Origin: Sphingobacteriaceae bacterium
GTDB lineage: Bacteria > Bacteroidota > Bacteroidia > Sphingobacteriales > Sphingobacteriaceae
DNA: 52,504 nt
Assembly: GCA_947479815.1 (NCBI GenBank)
Contig: CANKAT010000013.1
Coordinates: 1 to 52,504, forward strand
Direction of reading: 5' to 3'
Numbering within the stretch: position 1 is the stretch's first letter; every line of letters begins with the position of its first letter. A model generated the notes under the pieces. It saw only the letters and a list, made by a program, of their open reading frames with translations, was not told where the DNA came from and ran no database searches. Below, in pieces: positions 1 to 8,350 of the stretch. A program made the translations under genes and the position numbers.

Positions 1-24
1 ATCAGCATGTTTCTAAAATTGAAG

Positions 25-1809
25 TTAATATAATTTTACTTCAAGCCATAAATATGTGCAACAAAGTAAAAATAAAATGTAAAACCAGATTGGGTGAATC
101 GTGTCTTTATAAACCTGAACTGCCCCATTTCCAGTTGTGATATTTTTTGCAGATTGTTCAATAAAATTCTGTGTGTTTTTAAGTTTTTCTGAAGCCTTAA
201 CTTCAGTCCACGCTTTTTCATCAAATACATAAAACCAATTTGAATCAGTATTTTCAAATTGAAAAGATTGCCATCCCGGCTCTGAAGGCCAAAAAGATCC
301 TGTCTCCTGAAAACTCATCAATGAATGTTGCTTAAAAGCTAATTTTTCGCCCTTAATTTGAAAGTGCGATTTATTTCCAGATTCAGTTTGAATTTCGATT
401 CCCATGTCTTTATTTATCACAGGAAGGGAATGAACTGCAAGGCTTTCGGGATTTTCTTTCTTTCTGGCTGCTTTTTGAAGAATATACGACCAGAAAGATG
501 AATAATCTTCCTCTTGATTGCCAAGCATCCAGGTATATGAATCATTGATGACAGTCAGAAGGATTTTTCCCTTTCCAAATAATTTACTGCTCGTTAAAAT
601 ATTACCTCGTTCATTTTTTACCAGACTTTGCGTTCCAGCTTGTCCCAAGATTTCGATAGAACTACTTCCCTGAAGTATTGCTTTTAGTGCCGAATGTTTT
701 TCCCAGTTCAATTTTAATGTTTTTGGGAATACCTGTTTATTTTCCCGAATGGGGAATGCATTCTTGTAAAAACCATTTCCTGGTTCTGATGCATCAGCTT
801 TAATAATTAGCCCCATGCCCTTATTTATCTGATTTTGAATAGCCTGATTTTCTAGGGTGCTCAAGCGTGATAATTCACTCCTATCGCCTATTAGAATATC
901 GAAATTAGTAAGAAGGGTTGTATTGATACGATTGAGATCGTTTTTTTTGCTGTTCAGAAACTCTGTACTGTATTTGGCTGTGCTGATGCTGGTTCTTACA
1001 GATAAACTATAGCCCTGCTGGGCTAGCCAGTTTTTTAAAAACTTGTTCTCAAAGTCAGGAGCTGATGCTAGGATCAATATCCTAATCGATTCCCGTTCTT
1101 TCACTATTATCGGTAATTTTTCTCTTGAGAGTGTATCCTTGTCTGCTATTACTGTAAGCGAGTAAACCGCTTTATCTAGATGTTTTGGGGTACATTTCAA
1201 CTCAAAATTATTCCAAGTTTCCTTCCTGATTATTACTGAATCTAGATTTGTGCCCAAGCCCTGCAGAATAAGCTTGACCTCGGGTCCTGTGGTATTATTA
1301 TATTTCCCCTGTACAAGTAATTGCTCGCCTGAACGGATATTTTCAGTCCAGCTGATTGAACTTACCCCGTTTTTTAAGGCTGCTGGATGGAAAATCAAAT
1401 TTTTCGTTTTCAGACTTTTTAGTTCATCTGATTCTAGGCCGTATCCAAAAATATGAAGGGTTTGATAATCAGGCTTTGAAGTCAAAAAATAGGTGATATC
1501 GTTGATGTATTTTACTTTATTGTCTTTTTCAGTAATCGCTAGGTCTGTGCTGAATAGTGAAGCACCTTTATATTTTTCTAAACTATCTTTAGGATAACCA
1601 TCAGTTAAAAGGATGGCAATAGTACTATTGCTCAAACTAACTTTTCTATCATAATTTATAGGGTAAAGAATGAATAATAAAGATATAATTGCCAGCACAG
1701 ATGCGGTTATTCTGAAAATTAAATTCGACTTATTCTTCCTTCCGATTTCTTTAAAAATGAGAAAGCTGAGCAGCAGGGCAAGAAAGATAATACTATAGAT
1801 CTTATCCAT
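25..1809 (-). CDS. Membrane-anchored protein of unknown function, last gene of the MoxR/BatA cluster
   Basis: I cannot assign a function. The 594-residue product has two hydrophobic helices near residues 4-22 and 33-50, a long soluble middle, and a last helix near 573-590. The middle, around residues 240-350, begins ILILASAPDFENKFLKNWL and alternates strands and helices in a way that resembles the flavodoxin-like fold of class I glutamine amidotransferases, but I see no Cys-His-Glu triad, so an enzyme role is doubtful. One base separates it from the DUF4175 gene upstream, so the two are probably translated together. Similar membrane proteins often close MoxR-DUF58-BatA-DUF4175 runs in Bacteroidota. 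The call as a gene is firm; the fold is an inference from residue pattern only. Confidence 0.75.
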   Translation of the reverse strand: MDKIYSIIFLALLLSFLIFKEIGRKNKSNLIFRITASVLAIISLLFILYPINYDRKVSLSNSTIAILLTDGYPKDSLEKYKGASLFSTDLAITEKDNKVKYINDITYFLTSKPDYQTLHIFGYGLESDELKSLKTKNLIFHPAALKNGVSSISWTENIRSGEQLLVQGKYNNTTGPEVKLILQGLGTNLDSVIIRKETWNNFELKCTPKHLDKAVYSLTVIADKDTLSREKLPIIVKERESIRILILASAPDFENKFLKNWLAQQGYSLSVRTSISTAKYSTEFLNSKKNDLNRINTTLLTNFDILIGDRSELSRLSTLENQAIQNQINKGMGLIIKADASEPGNGFYKNAFPIRENKQVFPKTLKLNWEKHSALKAILQGSSSIEILGQAGTQSLVKNERGNILTSSKLFGKGKILLTVINDSYTWMLGNQEEDYSSFWSYILQKAARKKENPESLAVHSLPVINKDMGIEIQTESGNKSHFQIKGEKLAFKQHSLMSFQETGSFWPSEPGWQSFQFENTDSNWFYVFDEKAWTEVKASEKLKNTQNFIEQSAKNITTGNGAVQVYKDTIHPIWFYILFLLCCTYLWLEVKLY

Positions 1810-1810
1810 T

Positions 1811-3937
1811 TTAGGGTTGCTGAGGCTTTAAATTATTGAAATATTCTGTCGAAAGCGATGTTTTAGGTGCTGCTGTTGTAGCCTGAGGCGTTTTAACTTC
1901 GTTTTTGATCATTATTTGCAATGCTGCTTCTAGGGTAGATAGCTCTCCAAAACTTACTTTACCATTGCCCGATTTGCTTAGTATTTTCTGCATGATTCCT
2001 AATGCCTTTATATAGGTTGCAGGTTGGGTCGAGGCTTTGGTTACAAGGTTTCGGTTTGCCTCTTGAAGGATACTGAATTCAGATTGGTTTAATTTTTTCC
2101 CTTCTTTTAGCTTTGCAATAATGGAGGTTGATTTCTTCAAAGCATTTTGTTCTTCGCTTTTCAAAATAGTTCGCTCTGCCGATGGTTGAATAATTTTATC
2201 AAGTTCGGCGCTGAGGCGCTTTTCGGCTTTAATTGTAGGCGTTTTCAATGCTGTTTTTGAAACATAAGCTCTAGATTTTTGCTGAAGATCTTTAAGCAGA
2301 CGTAATGCCTTGTATTCAAAGGGTAGCGCTTCTTCGGGTTTATAGGTTCTTAATCTAAGTTCCGACTTCCACATTTCTGTTAAGGTGGCCTTAAGCTGGG
2401 CTTTTAGTTCAGGCTCAAAGAAGGTTGCATCTTCAGCGATATCGTGCTTATGGGCATAGGCGTCCATAATTTTTTCAGCATTGCCAAATGCAGCAGATTC
2501 TTCAGCTGCAGAATTTTCTTGATGCTCTTCACCTATTTCTTCATCGGTTTCTTCACCTAGAAATTTGCCATAGCGTAACCTGAGTAATTTTTGGTCGATC
2601 CCTAAATTATTACTTCGGTTTTTAAATTCTTGTTCGCTTATGGAATTTTTATCTTTTAAGATTTTCTCTGTATCGATAATGATTTGCCTCTGGCTTCTAA
2701 AATACTCAGGAACAAGATTAATACCTCCAAGCATCCCATCCATACTCATTAATTTGGCAGTATCCTGAATGCTGACGATATAAACATCTGATCTGCTTTG
2801 CTGTTTCCGGCTGTCAGTGACATTAACATAGAAATACAATTCATCACCCGGAACCATTCCCAATTTTGGAAGATCAATCGTTTTTTGAAGCTTGTATCCC
2901 TGTTTTCCATTCATGCTTTCGTTGAACCTGATTACTTGCTCCTTGAATTTCACACTTTCTCCTTTTCCGCTACTAATAGTTGCAGAGATATAGGAATCAG
3001 TTATCCCATAATCATCGTTGATCTGAACCTGTAAATTTGTTTTTTTAGGCTCGCCAAAATCAATGGTACTATATTGTTTTGGAGTGATGATGCGGATGGT
3101 TGCAGGCTCATCTTTTATCGTTTCCAATTTATACAAATCAGATAGTTTACCATCTAGCACCACCTGATAAAAACCTGGTTTATTAATCGTTTTGCTGAAG
3201 GTCCATTTTGTTCCTTCTTTATTCTGGGAACTTAATTTAACAGTCTCTTTATCATTAAAAACAAAGTATAGTTTGCTAACAGGCCTGCTGGTTTCAATGA
3301 CCCATTCCAGCATTGCTCCATCTTCAATTGTAGCTGAAAACTGCTGCTGAATTCGTGCGTTTCGGTTGGTATAGGTAGGGGGAACAACCTTTAATCTGAT
3401 AGATGATATTTCTGGTAAAATTATATCAGGTATTAAAGGTGTTGATTCTTTTTCAATGCTTAAACTATTGTTGTTAAAAGTGCCAAAATCTAATCTGGAA
3501 ATAAAAATTGAAATAAGAATCGAAATGGCCAGAAATAGTGCAGATATTTTCAAGCGTTTATAGATCAATGCTGGCGTATGAATGCTCTGCATTTCATTTT
3601 CGATCTTTTCAATCTGTAATTTCTCCAGCATATTCAGTTTTTCAGAATTTTTGAGAACCAATGAAAAGCTATCTTCAAGCTGGGGATAGGTTTGGTCGAG
3701 TAGCCTGGAAACATCAGCATCTCTGATTTTCGATACTTTAAAAATTTGAATTAGCCCAAGCGAGATCAGCAGGCTTATCGGAAGTATAAACCAATAAGAT
3801 ACAGGCACAATACTATTCCACACGCTAAGTAGTAATAAGGAGAAGGATATTGCCAAAAATACTGAACTAAGTAAGCCAGAACTAATCCAACGTATCTTAA
3901 TCGATCTTATGTGTTTCATGCCTTCTGAATAGTTCAT
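1811..3937 (-). CDS. DUF4175 family membrane protein
   Basis: The 708-residue protein has hydrophobic helices at about residues 20-40, 46-66 and 129-147. Between the second and third is a charged stretch that is probably cytoplasmic. After the third comes a beta-rich region (the VVPPTYTNRNARIQQQFSAT area, about residue 190) and then a long, Glu/Lys/Gln-rich helical part with likely coiled coils from about 420 to the end. This order is typical of the DUF4175 family, which in Bacteroidota sits beside BatA-type and DUF58 proteins. The biochemical role is unknown; the large helical part suggests protein-protein contacts. It lies between the BatA-like gene (1-base gap) and the last gene of the run (1-base gap), so the three are probably one translational unit. 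Confidence 0.8.
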   Translation of the reverse strand: MNYSEGMKHIRSIKIRWISSGLLSSVFLAISFSLLLLSVWNSIVPVSYWFILPISLLISLGLIQIFKVSKIRDADVSRLLDQTYPQLEDSFSLVLKNSEKLNMLEKLQIEKIENEMQSIHTPALIYKRLKISALFLAISILISIFISRLDFGTFNNNSLSIEKESTPLIPDIILPEISSIRLKVVPPTYTNRNARIQQQFSATIEDGAMLEWVIETSRPVSKLYFVFNDKETVKLSSQNKEGTKWTFSKTINKPGFYQVVLDGKLSDLYKLETIKDEPATIRIITPKQYSTIDFGEPKKTNLQVQINDDYGITDSYISATISSGKGESVKFKEQVIRFNESMNGKQGYKLQKTIDLPKLGMVPGDELYFYVNVTDSRKQQSRSDVYIVSIQDTAKLMSMDGMLGGINLVPEYFRSQRQIIIDTEKILKDKNSISEQEFKNRSNNLGIDQKLLRLRYGKFLGEETDEEIGEEHQENSAAEESAAFGNAEKIMDAYAHKHDIAEDATFFEPELKAQLKATLTEMWKSELRLRTYKPEEALPFEYKALRLLKDLQQKSRAYVSKTALKTPTIKAEKRLSAELDKIIQPSAERTILKSEEQNALKKSTSIIAKLKEGKKLNQSEFSILQEANRNLVTKASTQPATYIKALGIMQKILSKSGNGKVSFGELSTLEAALQIMIKNEVKTPQATTAAPKTSLSTEYFNNLKPQQP

Positions 3938-3938
3938 A

Positions 3939-5456
3939 TCAATTAAGATTGTTTCTGAAGGTTAAATATCTTTCCAACACGAATATTGAAATTAAGGCAA
4001 GCCAGAACTGATTTTCTAGGCTTTTTTTTCGTTCCTGATTTTTGACTGCATACGTATCACTTTCTTTTATAAAACTAGGAGCGATCTGGTCTTGCCTCAC
4101 TATTCTTTTGTCTGATGGATGTATTTCTGAGGCATGTTGATCTGAGAGGATAATTGGAATCAAGGCCTTTGGGAAATCATTACTCCAAACTAGTTCGTTC
4201 CAATCCGGATTAAATCTGGAATAAAAATGGAAGACTGGTAACTTATTTTCCATTTTCAGATTAAGTACAGGATTCCCAAAACCGTCTTCCCAAACTGATA
4301 AACCACCTGCTGAATTTCCAGGGTATGCATTTCGTTTGAACAGTTTAATATCTTCCTTTCCAATACTGTTCATGGGTGGGGATAGATTTAACTTGCTATT
4401 TATCACTTCTATATTTCCCTTTTCATATTTAAAAAACAAGTTTAACGGAACTATTCCGAGTGGAATGACAGTCTCTGAAAGCCAGAAAATGATATTTTGG
4501 TCTGATGGAATATTGATCGTTGAATATTCAGTCAGTTTTATTTTTCGGCCAGTATATTTTTTTATGGCAGTTACTGCTGCTTTCAAATAGTTGGCATCAT
4601 TTTTAAATTTATCCGTATAAATGGCTATTCTAATTGTTGCCGTATCAATAGTAACCGGAAGTGAATCGCTCTGCTTTTTATCTTTAAATTTTAAACTTGC
4701 CTTAGCATTCTGAATGTCGAATTCAAATGGGCTATTGTTAGATGCAGGATCAATAGCTATCGTTTTAAATGTAGTTTTATTAGGACTACTAGCGGCAATT
4801 GTGACGTTTACACTGTCTGATTCATTGAACCAGGCATTTTCAATCCAGGTAGCTGTTGAATCAGAAGGTGTGTAAGTTTTCCACTGTATGGGATGAGTGA
4901 CAAGCGGTCGTTCAGTACCTAATCTATTCAATAGGTTTGGAGTGAAAAGAAAAACTTGAGTATTTCCAGGAACTTCATCTTCCAGTAATTTGATTAATGA
5001 CCAGTAGGGGAGCAGCTGCTCTGAACCTATTTCTGATTTATTTTGGTTCAATGCATCCTCAAGTTTAGCATACTGAAAACCTGGTTCAAAAAAATGAAAT
5101 TCATAACCGAGCTTACTTAGAGAATCAATTTCTTTTTTAAAATGGTTAGATGTTTCATTGAGATTTTGTTTTTCCATCAAAATCCATCCTTTAGTTGAAG
5201 ATGTATTTATTTTGCTATTCCATAAGGGGCCTGCGAGTATCAAAGCTAAAACGATCAGCAATAGGCAACGTAGAAATAATAAGAGCAGATCGATCAGTTT
5301 TAAACTGCGGGCACTTTGCCTAGAGCTTTCTCCCAGCAGGCTGATACTTCCAATTTTTAGCGTCTTTCCTTTTTTAATATTCCACAAATGGATGATTAGC
5401 GGAATTGAAATTCCGCCAATCGCAAATAGCCATAAAGGGTTAATTAGTTGGAACAA
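3939..5456 (-). CDS. BatA N-terminal domain protein
   Basis: The start (MFQLINPLWLFAIGGISIPL) and the following IIHLWNIKKGKTLKIGSI are characteristic of the BatA/aerotolerance N-terminal domain: a first membrane helix at about residues 7-25, a short basic cytoplasmic loop, and a second helix at about 58-80. The remaining ~400 residues are probably periplasmic, and a last hydrophobic segment lies near the C-terminus (QFWLALISIFVLERYL). There is no von Willebrand A domain, unlike true BatA, so the VWA function in this cluster is probably supplied by the DUF58 protein encoded 3 bases upstream. The length of 505 residues is more than BatA proper. The term aerotolerance comes from Bacteroides work and does not prove the same role here. 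Confidence 0.8.
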   Translation of the reverse strand: MFQLINPLWLFAIGGISIPLIIHLWNIKKGKTLKIGSISLLGESSRQSARSLKLIDLLLLFLRCLLLIVLALILAGPLWNSKINTSSTKGWILMEKQNLNETSNHFKKEIDSLSKLGYEFHFFEPGFQYAKLEDALNQNKSEIGSEQLLPYWSLIKLLEDEVPGNTQVFLFTPNLLNRLGTERPLVTHPIQWKTYTPSDSTATWIENAWFNESDSVNVTIAASSPNKTTFKTIAIDPASNNSPFEFDIQNAKASLKFKDKKQSDSLPVTIDTATIRIAIYTDKFKNDANYLKAAVTAIKKYTGRKIKLTEYSTINIPSDQNIIFWLSETVIPLGIVPLNLFFKYEKGNIEVINSKLNLSPPMNSIGKEDIKLFKRNAYPGNSAGGLSVWEDGFGNPVLNLKMENKLPVFHFYSRFNPDWNELVWSNDFPKALIPIILSDQHASEIHPSDKRIVRQDQIAPSFIKESDTYAVKNQERKKSLENQFWLALISIFVLERYLTFRNNLN

Positions 5457-5459
5457 TGC

Positions 5460-6347
5460 TTAAGTTCTTAATTTGCTGCGTTGATTTAGAAAATCTCTTA
5501 ATGCTTGATCGAGCGGTTCAGCCATACTAATCACACGGTAAAAAATATGACGGTCTAATAGTTCTATTCTCATGCTGTTCAAATGCTTTTCAAGTTTTTC
5601 TTGGTACATATTTTTAGCAGTTTTGACATCAATTTTAATGGTTTCACCAGTTTCAAGATCTTCTAATTCTGAGTAGCCTTTAAAATCAAGTTCCAGTTCA
5701 TTTTTCCCCATGAGATGAAATACAATTACTTCATTTTTTAGGGAAGTTAAGGTGTCAATTAATTGCAGTATCTCTCCATGCTGTTCATACATATCGGTAA
5801 TAAAGATTAGCAACTCCCTTTTTTTTGACCCGGTGTAAATATCTTTATAATGAATGGGCTTAGTAAAATCGCCGCCTGCTTTGATGTTTTCCAGCTGATA
5901 AAACATTCTAGATAAATGTTGGAAATCTTGTTTGGCAGCTAATGAGAATAAACTCCCATCCTGAAATACATATAGACCAATTGCATCGCCTTGATTATTA
6001 GCAAGATAGGCTAGTGAAGCGGCGAGGTGTCTGGCGTAGTCTATTTTTTTATATCCTCCATCTTCATGGTTCATTGATCCACTAGCATCGATTAGAAACC
6101 GAACAGAAATGCTGGTTTCGACTTCCGATTCCCGGATATAATACCGATCAGAACGGCCATACATTTTCCAATCAAGCCAGCGAAGGTCATCACCTGGTTG
6201 ATAACTTCTGTATTGGCTAAATTCAAGTCCCGGGCCTTTAATAGAGCTTTTATTAACCCCTGTCATAAAGCCATCTACCACAGTTTTTGCTGACAGTGAA
6301 AGGTCTTTAATAGCCATTATGACTTTGGGATCTACTAATTTACTCAT
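5460..6347 (-). CDS. DUF58 family protein with VWA-like metal site
   Basis: The 295-residue protein carries the DUF58 signature QPGDDLRWLDWKMYGRSDRY at residues 51-70, followed by a von Willebrand A-like MIDAS motif DASGS at 87-91 and a later Asp in FITDMYE, which would complete a metal-binding adhesion site. No membrane helix is visible, so it is probably cytoplasmic. Family members are partners of MoxR AAA+ ATPases, and the moxR gene lies 45 bases upstream on the same strand. The pair presumably acts as a chaperone-like module on a membrane or periplasmic client, possibly the BatA and DUF4175 proteins encoded downstream. Confidence 0.88.
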   Translation of the reverse strand: MSKLVDPKVIMAIKDLSLSAKTVVDGFMTGVNKSSIKGPGLEFSQYRSYQPGDDLRWLDWKMYGRSDRYYIRESEVETSISVRFLIDASGSMNHEDGGYKKIDYARHLAASLAYLANNQGDAIGLYVFQDGSLFSLAAKQDFQHLSRMFYQLENIKAGGDFTKPIHYKDIYTGSKKRELLIFITDMYEQHGEILQLIDTLTSLKNEVIVFHLMGKNELELDFKGYSELEDLETGETIKIDVKTAKNMYQEKLEKHLNSMRIELLDRHIFYRVISMAEPLDQALRDFLNQRSKLRT

Positions 6348-6392
6348 TGGAGTGGTATCGATAATTTATTGAAAAACGATCAAATTTCGCGT

Positions 6393-7391
6393 CTAGGCCT
6401 GAATTTTTGACCTCTCAACAGATCTGATCAATGCTGACGTAACCTGATCTGAGTTGACGTTTTCTGCTTCTGCCTTAAAATTGACAAGAATGCGATGGCG
6501 TAATACCGGATAAGCCATTGCATGCAGGTCTTCCATAATGACAGCATATCGGCCTTTTAATAATGCTCTGGCTTTTGCAGTTAAGATCAATGCCTGTCCG
6601 GCTCGTGGCCCGGCACCCCATCTCACCCATTCTTTTACATATTCAATATTAGTGGTATCCGGTCTTGTTGCACGGATGATTTTACTTACATATTCAATTA
6701 GATCCTGGCTGATGCTAACATCTCTAACCAGTGATTGGATTTGTAAAATTTCATCACCGCTTAAAACTGGTTCAATCACTGTTTTCTTTGATCCTGTAGT
6801 GCTATTTAAGATTCCGAATTCTTCCTGCTCGCTTGGGTACCCAATTTTAATGAAGAGCAGAAAACGATCCAACTGTGCTTCAGGTAAGGGATAAGTTCCT
6901 GCCTGCTCAATTGGGTTTTGGGTTGCCAGTATAAAAAAAGGACGGTCTAATGGGTAGGTTTGGCCACCATAGGTAACCTCAAATTCCTGCATCGCTTCTA
7001 GTAAGGCCGCCTGAGTTTTTGGGGGTGTACGGTTGATCTCATCAGCCAGAATAATATTGGCAAAAATGGGACCCTTATTGAACTTAAAAAATCGTTTTCC
7101 GGTGCTATGGTCTTCTTCCAATATCTCTGTTCCGATGATATCTGTTGGCATCAGATCGGGTGTGAACTGAATTCTTCTAAAAGAAAGGTGCATGGCTTGC
7201 GACAGGGTTTTAACCATTAATGTTTTGGCAAGTCCTGGAACACCCTCTAAAAGGCAATGCCCGCCAGCCATTAAGGAGATGATCATTTCTTCCAAAACCT
7301 GATCTTGCCCAACAATTACTTTCTGAATCTCTTCTTTTAAATGCGGTAGCTTAGCAATTAATGCCTTAATATTACTTTCTGAAATTTTCAA
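6393..7391 (-). CDS. MoxR family AAA+ ATPase
   Basis: MoxR ATPases are AAA+ proteins thought to act as chaperones in maturing complexes together with VWA-domain partners. The sequence shows Walker A GVPGLAKT at residues 50-57, Walker B IILADEINR at 113-121, a sensor-1 region ILATQNPIEQAGTYPLPEAQ and the following LDRF arginine region. The 332-residue length is normal for the family. The C-terminal lid (about 250-332) contains the family's GAGPRAGQALI motif. It is the first gene of the five-gene minus-strand run and faces the DUF4159 gene across 140 bases. The ATG is the first in frame after a short A/T-rich leader, with no strong Shine-Dalgarno. Confidence 0.93.
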   Translation of the reverse strand: MKISESNIKALIAKLPHLKEEIQKVIVGQDQVLEEMIISLMAGGHCLLEGVPGLAKTLMVKTLSQAMHLSFRRIQFTPDLMPTDIIGTEILEEDHSTGKRFFKFNKGPIFANIILADEINRTPPKTQAALLEAMQEFEVTYGGQTYPLDRPFFILATQNPIEQAGTYPLPEAQLDRFLLFIKIGYPSEQEEFGILNSTTGSKKTVIEPVLSGDEILQIQSLVRDVSISQDLIEYVSKIIRATRPDTTNIEYVKEWVRWGAGPRAGQALILTAKARALLKGRYAVIMEDLHAMAYPVLRHRILVNFKAEAENVNSDQVTSALIRSVERSKIQA

Positions 7392-7465
7392 GTTCGTATA
7401 ATTGGTTTAATAATGCGAAAATTAGGAATAAATTGGCGGAAACAGGTAATAAGTGTATGCCCATC

Positions 7466-7487
7466 CAGATTTTTACAAAAAAATCTG
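7466..7487. promoter_or_regulatory. 9-bp perfect inverted repeat between divergent moxR and DUF4159 genes
   Basis: CAGATTTTT (7466-7474) is followed by a 4-base spacer and its exact complement AAAAATCTG (7479-7487). The site lies 75 bases from the moxR start and 44 bases from the DUF4159 start, in the only intergenic space that can hold both promoters. It could be an operator for a dimeric regulator or a weak hairpin. No T-run follows on the plus strand, so I do not call it a terminator. Confidence 0.35.
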
Positions 7488-7531
7488 CTGAAAAGAGTTT
7501 TTGGGAAGATATATTGAGATAATTTAGACGA

Positions 7532-8155
7532 ATGTTTGGTTCAAAGTTCACATTTACACGAATAAAATACCGCTCAGGCGACTGGGATACAGATCAGCGT
7601 ATGCCATCAAATCTGCTAAACTCATTGGTAGAATACACTACCATTCCAATAAATAATGAGGAAAAAGTCGTTGAACTATCTAGTAATGAGTTGTTTTTGT
7701 ACCCATTTTCATATTTAAGCGGGCATAAATTGGTGCAATTCGACCAGCAGGAAAAGCTTAATTTTAAAAAATATGTGGAGAATGGTGGTTTTGTTTTTGT
7801 AGACGACTGTAATCATGATATTGACGGGCTATTTGCTAGATCTTTTGAGGCTCAAATGAGCTCTATCTTTGGTCAATCGGCCTTGAAAAAGATTCCTAAT
7901 GACCACCAGATCTATCAATCATTTTTTAAATTCGAAAAGGGTCCACCTACTACCTCATTTGAATTAAACGGCTGGGGTGATGATCTGGTACATGATTATC
8001 TGAAAGCTATTGAAATAAATGGCCGTATCGGAGTTCTTTATAGTAACAAGGATTATGGTTGTGAATGGGATTATGATTTTCGGAATAAACGATTTTATGC
8101 AGAGGATAATACCAAATTTGGAGTGAATATTATTATGTATGCCATGGGTGTATAA
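7532..8155 (+). CDS. DUF4159 domain-containing protein
   Basis: The 207-residue product resembles stand-alone DUF4159 domains: FTRIKYRSGDWDTDQRMPSN at about residues 7-26, ELFLYPFSYLSGH, then GGFVFVDDCNHD near residue 90, consistent with the family's class I glutamine amidotransferase-like fold. There is no signal peptide in this copy and no membrane helix, whereas many homologues are secreted. Function is unknown. DUF4159 proteins often accompany MoxR/DUF58/BatA genes, and here the gene is divergent from that cluster, so a shared role is likely. It begins at ATG after ATTTAGACG with no Shine-Dalgarno. No terminator is visible in the 195 bases before ispG. Confidence 0.8.
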   Translation: MFGSKFTFTRIKYRSGDWDTDQRMPSNLLNSLVEYTTIPINNEEKVVELSSNELFLYPFSYLSGHKLVQFDQQEKLNFKKYVENGGFVFVDDCNHDIDGLFARSFEAQMSSIFGQSALKKIPNDHQIYQSFFKFEKGPPTTSFELNGWGDDLVHDYLKAIEINGRIGVLYSNKDYGCEWDYDFRNKRFYAEDNTKFGVNIIMYAMGV

Positions 8156-8294
8156 TGATCAGGAATAAATTGCTGGTTATTTAATTTTAGATAGTTTAAG
8201 GCTGGAATTAGAATTAATCTACAAGAACAATCAATAAAATGCATTTCTTATATTTTTTTGGTTAAAAGAGAGGATTTTTTTTAAAAGACCTAAA

Positions 8295-8330
8295 TTTGAC
8301 AATACATAAGCATCATATTATTTAGTTTTG
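8295..8330 (+). promoter_or_regulatory. Candidate Bacteroidota-type promoter for ispG
   Basis: TAGTTTTG at 8323-8330 fits the Bacteroidota -7 consensus TAnnTTTG exactly, 20 bases before the ispG ATG. An upstream TTTG lies at 8295-8298, but the 24-base spacer is longer than the usual 19-21, so only the -7 element is convincing. Confidence 0.5.
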
Positions 8331-8350
8331 CATGATATTAATCCCATTTA

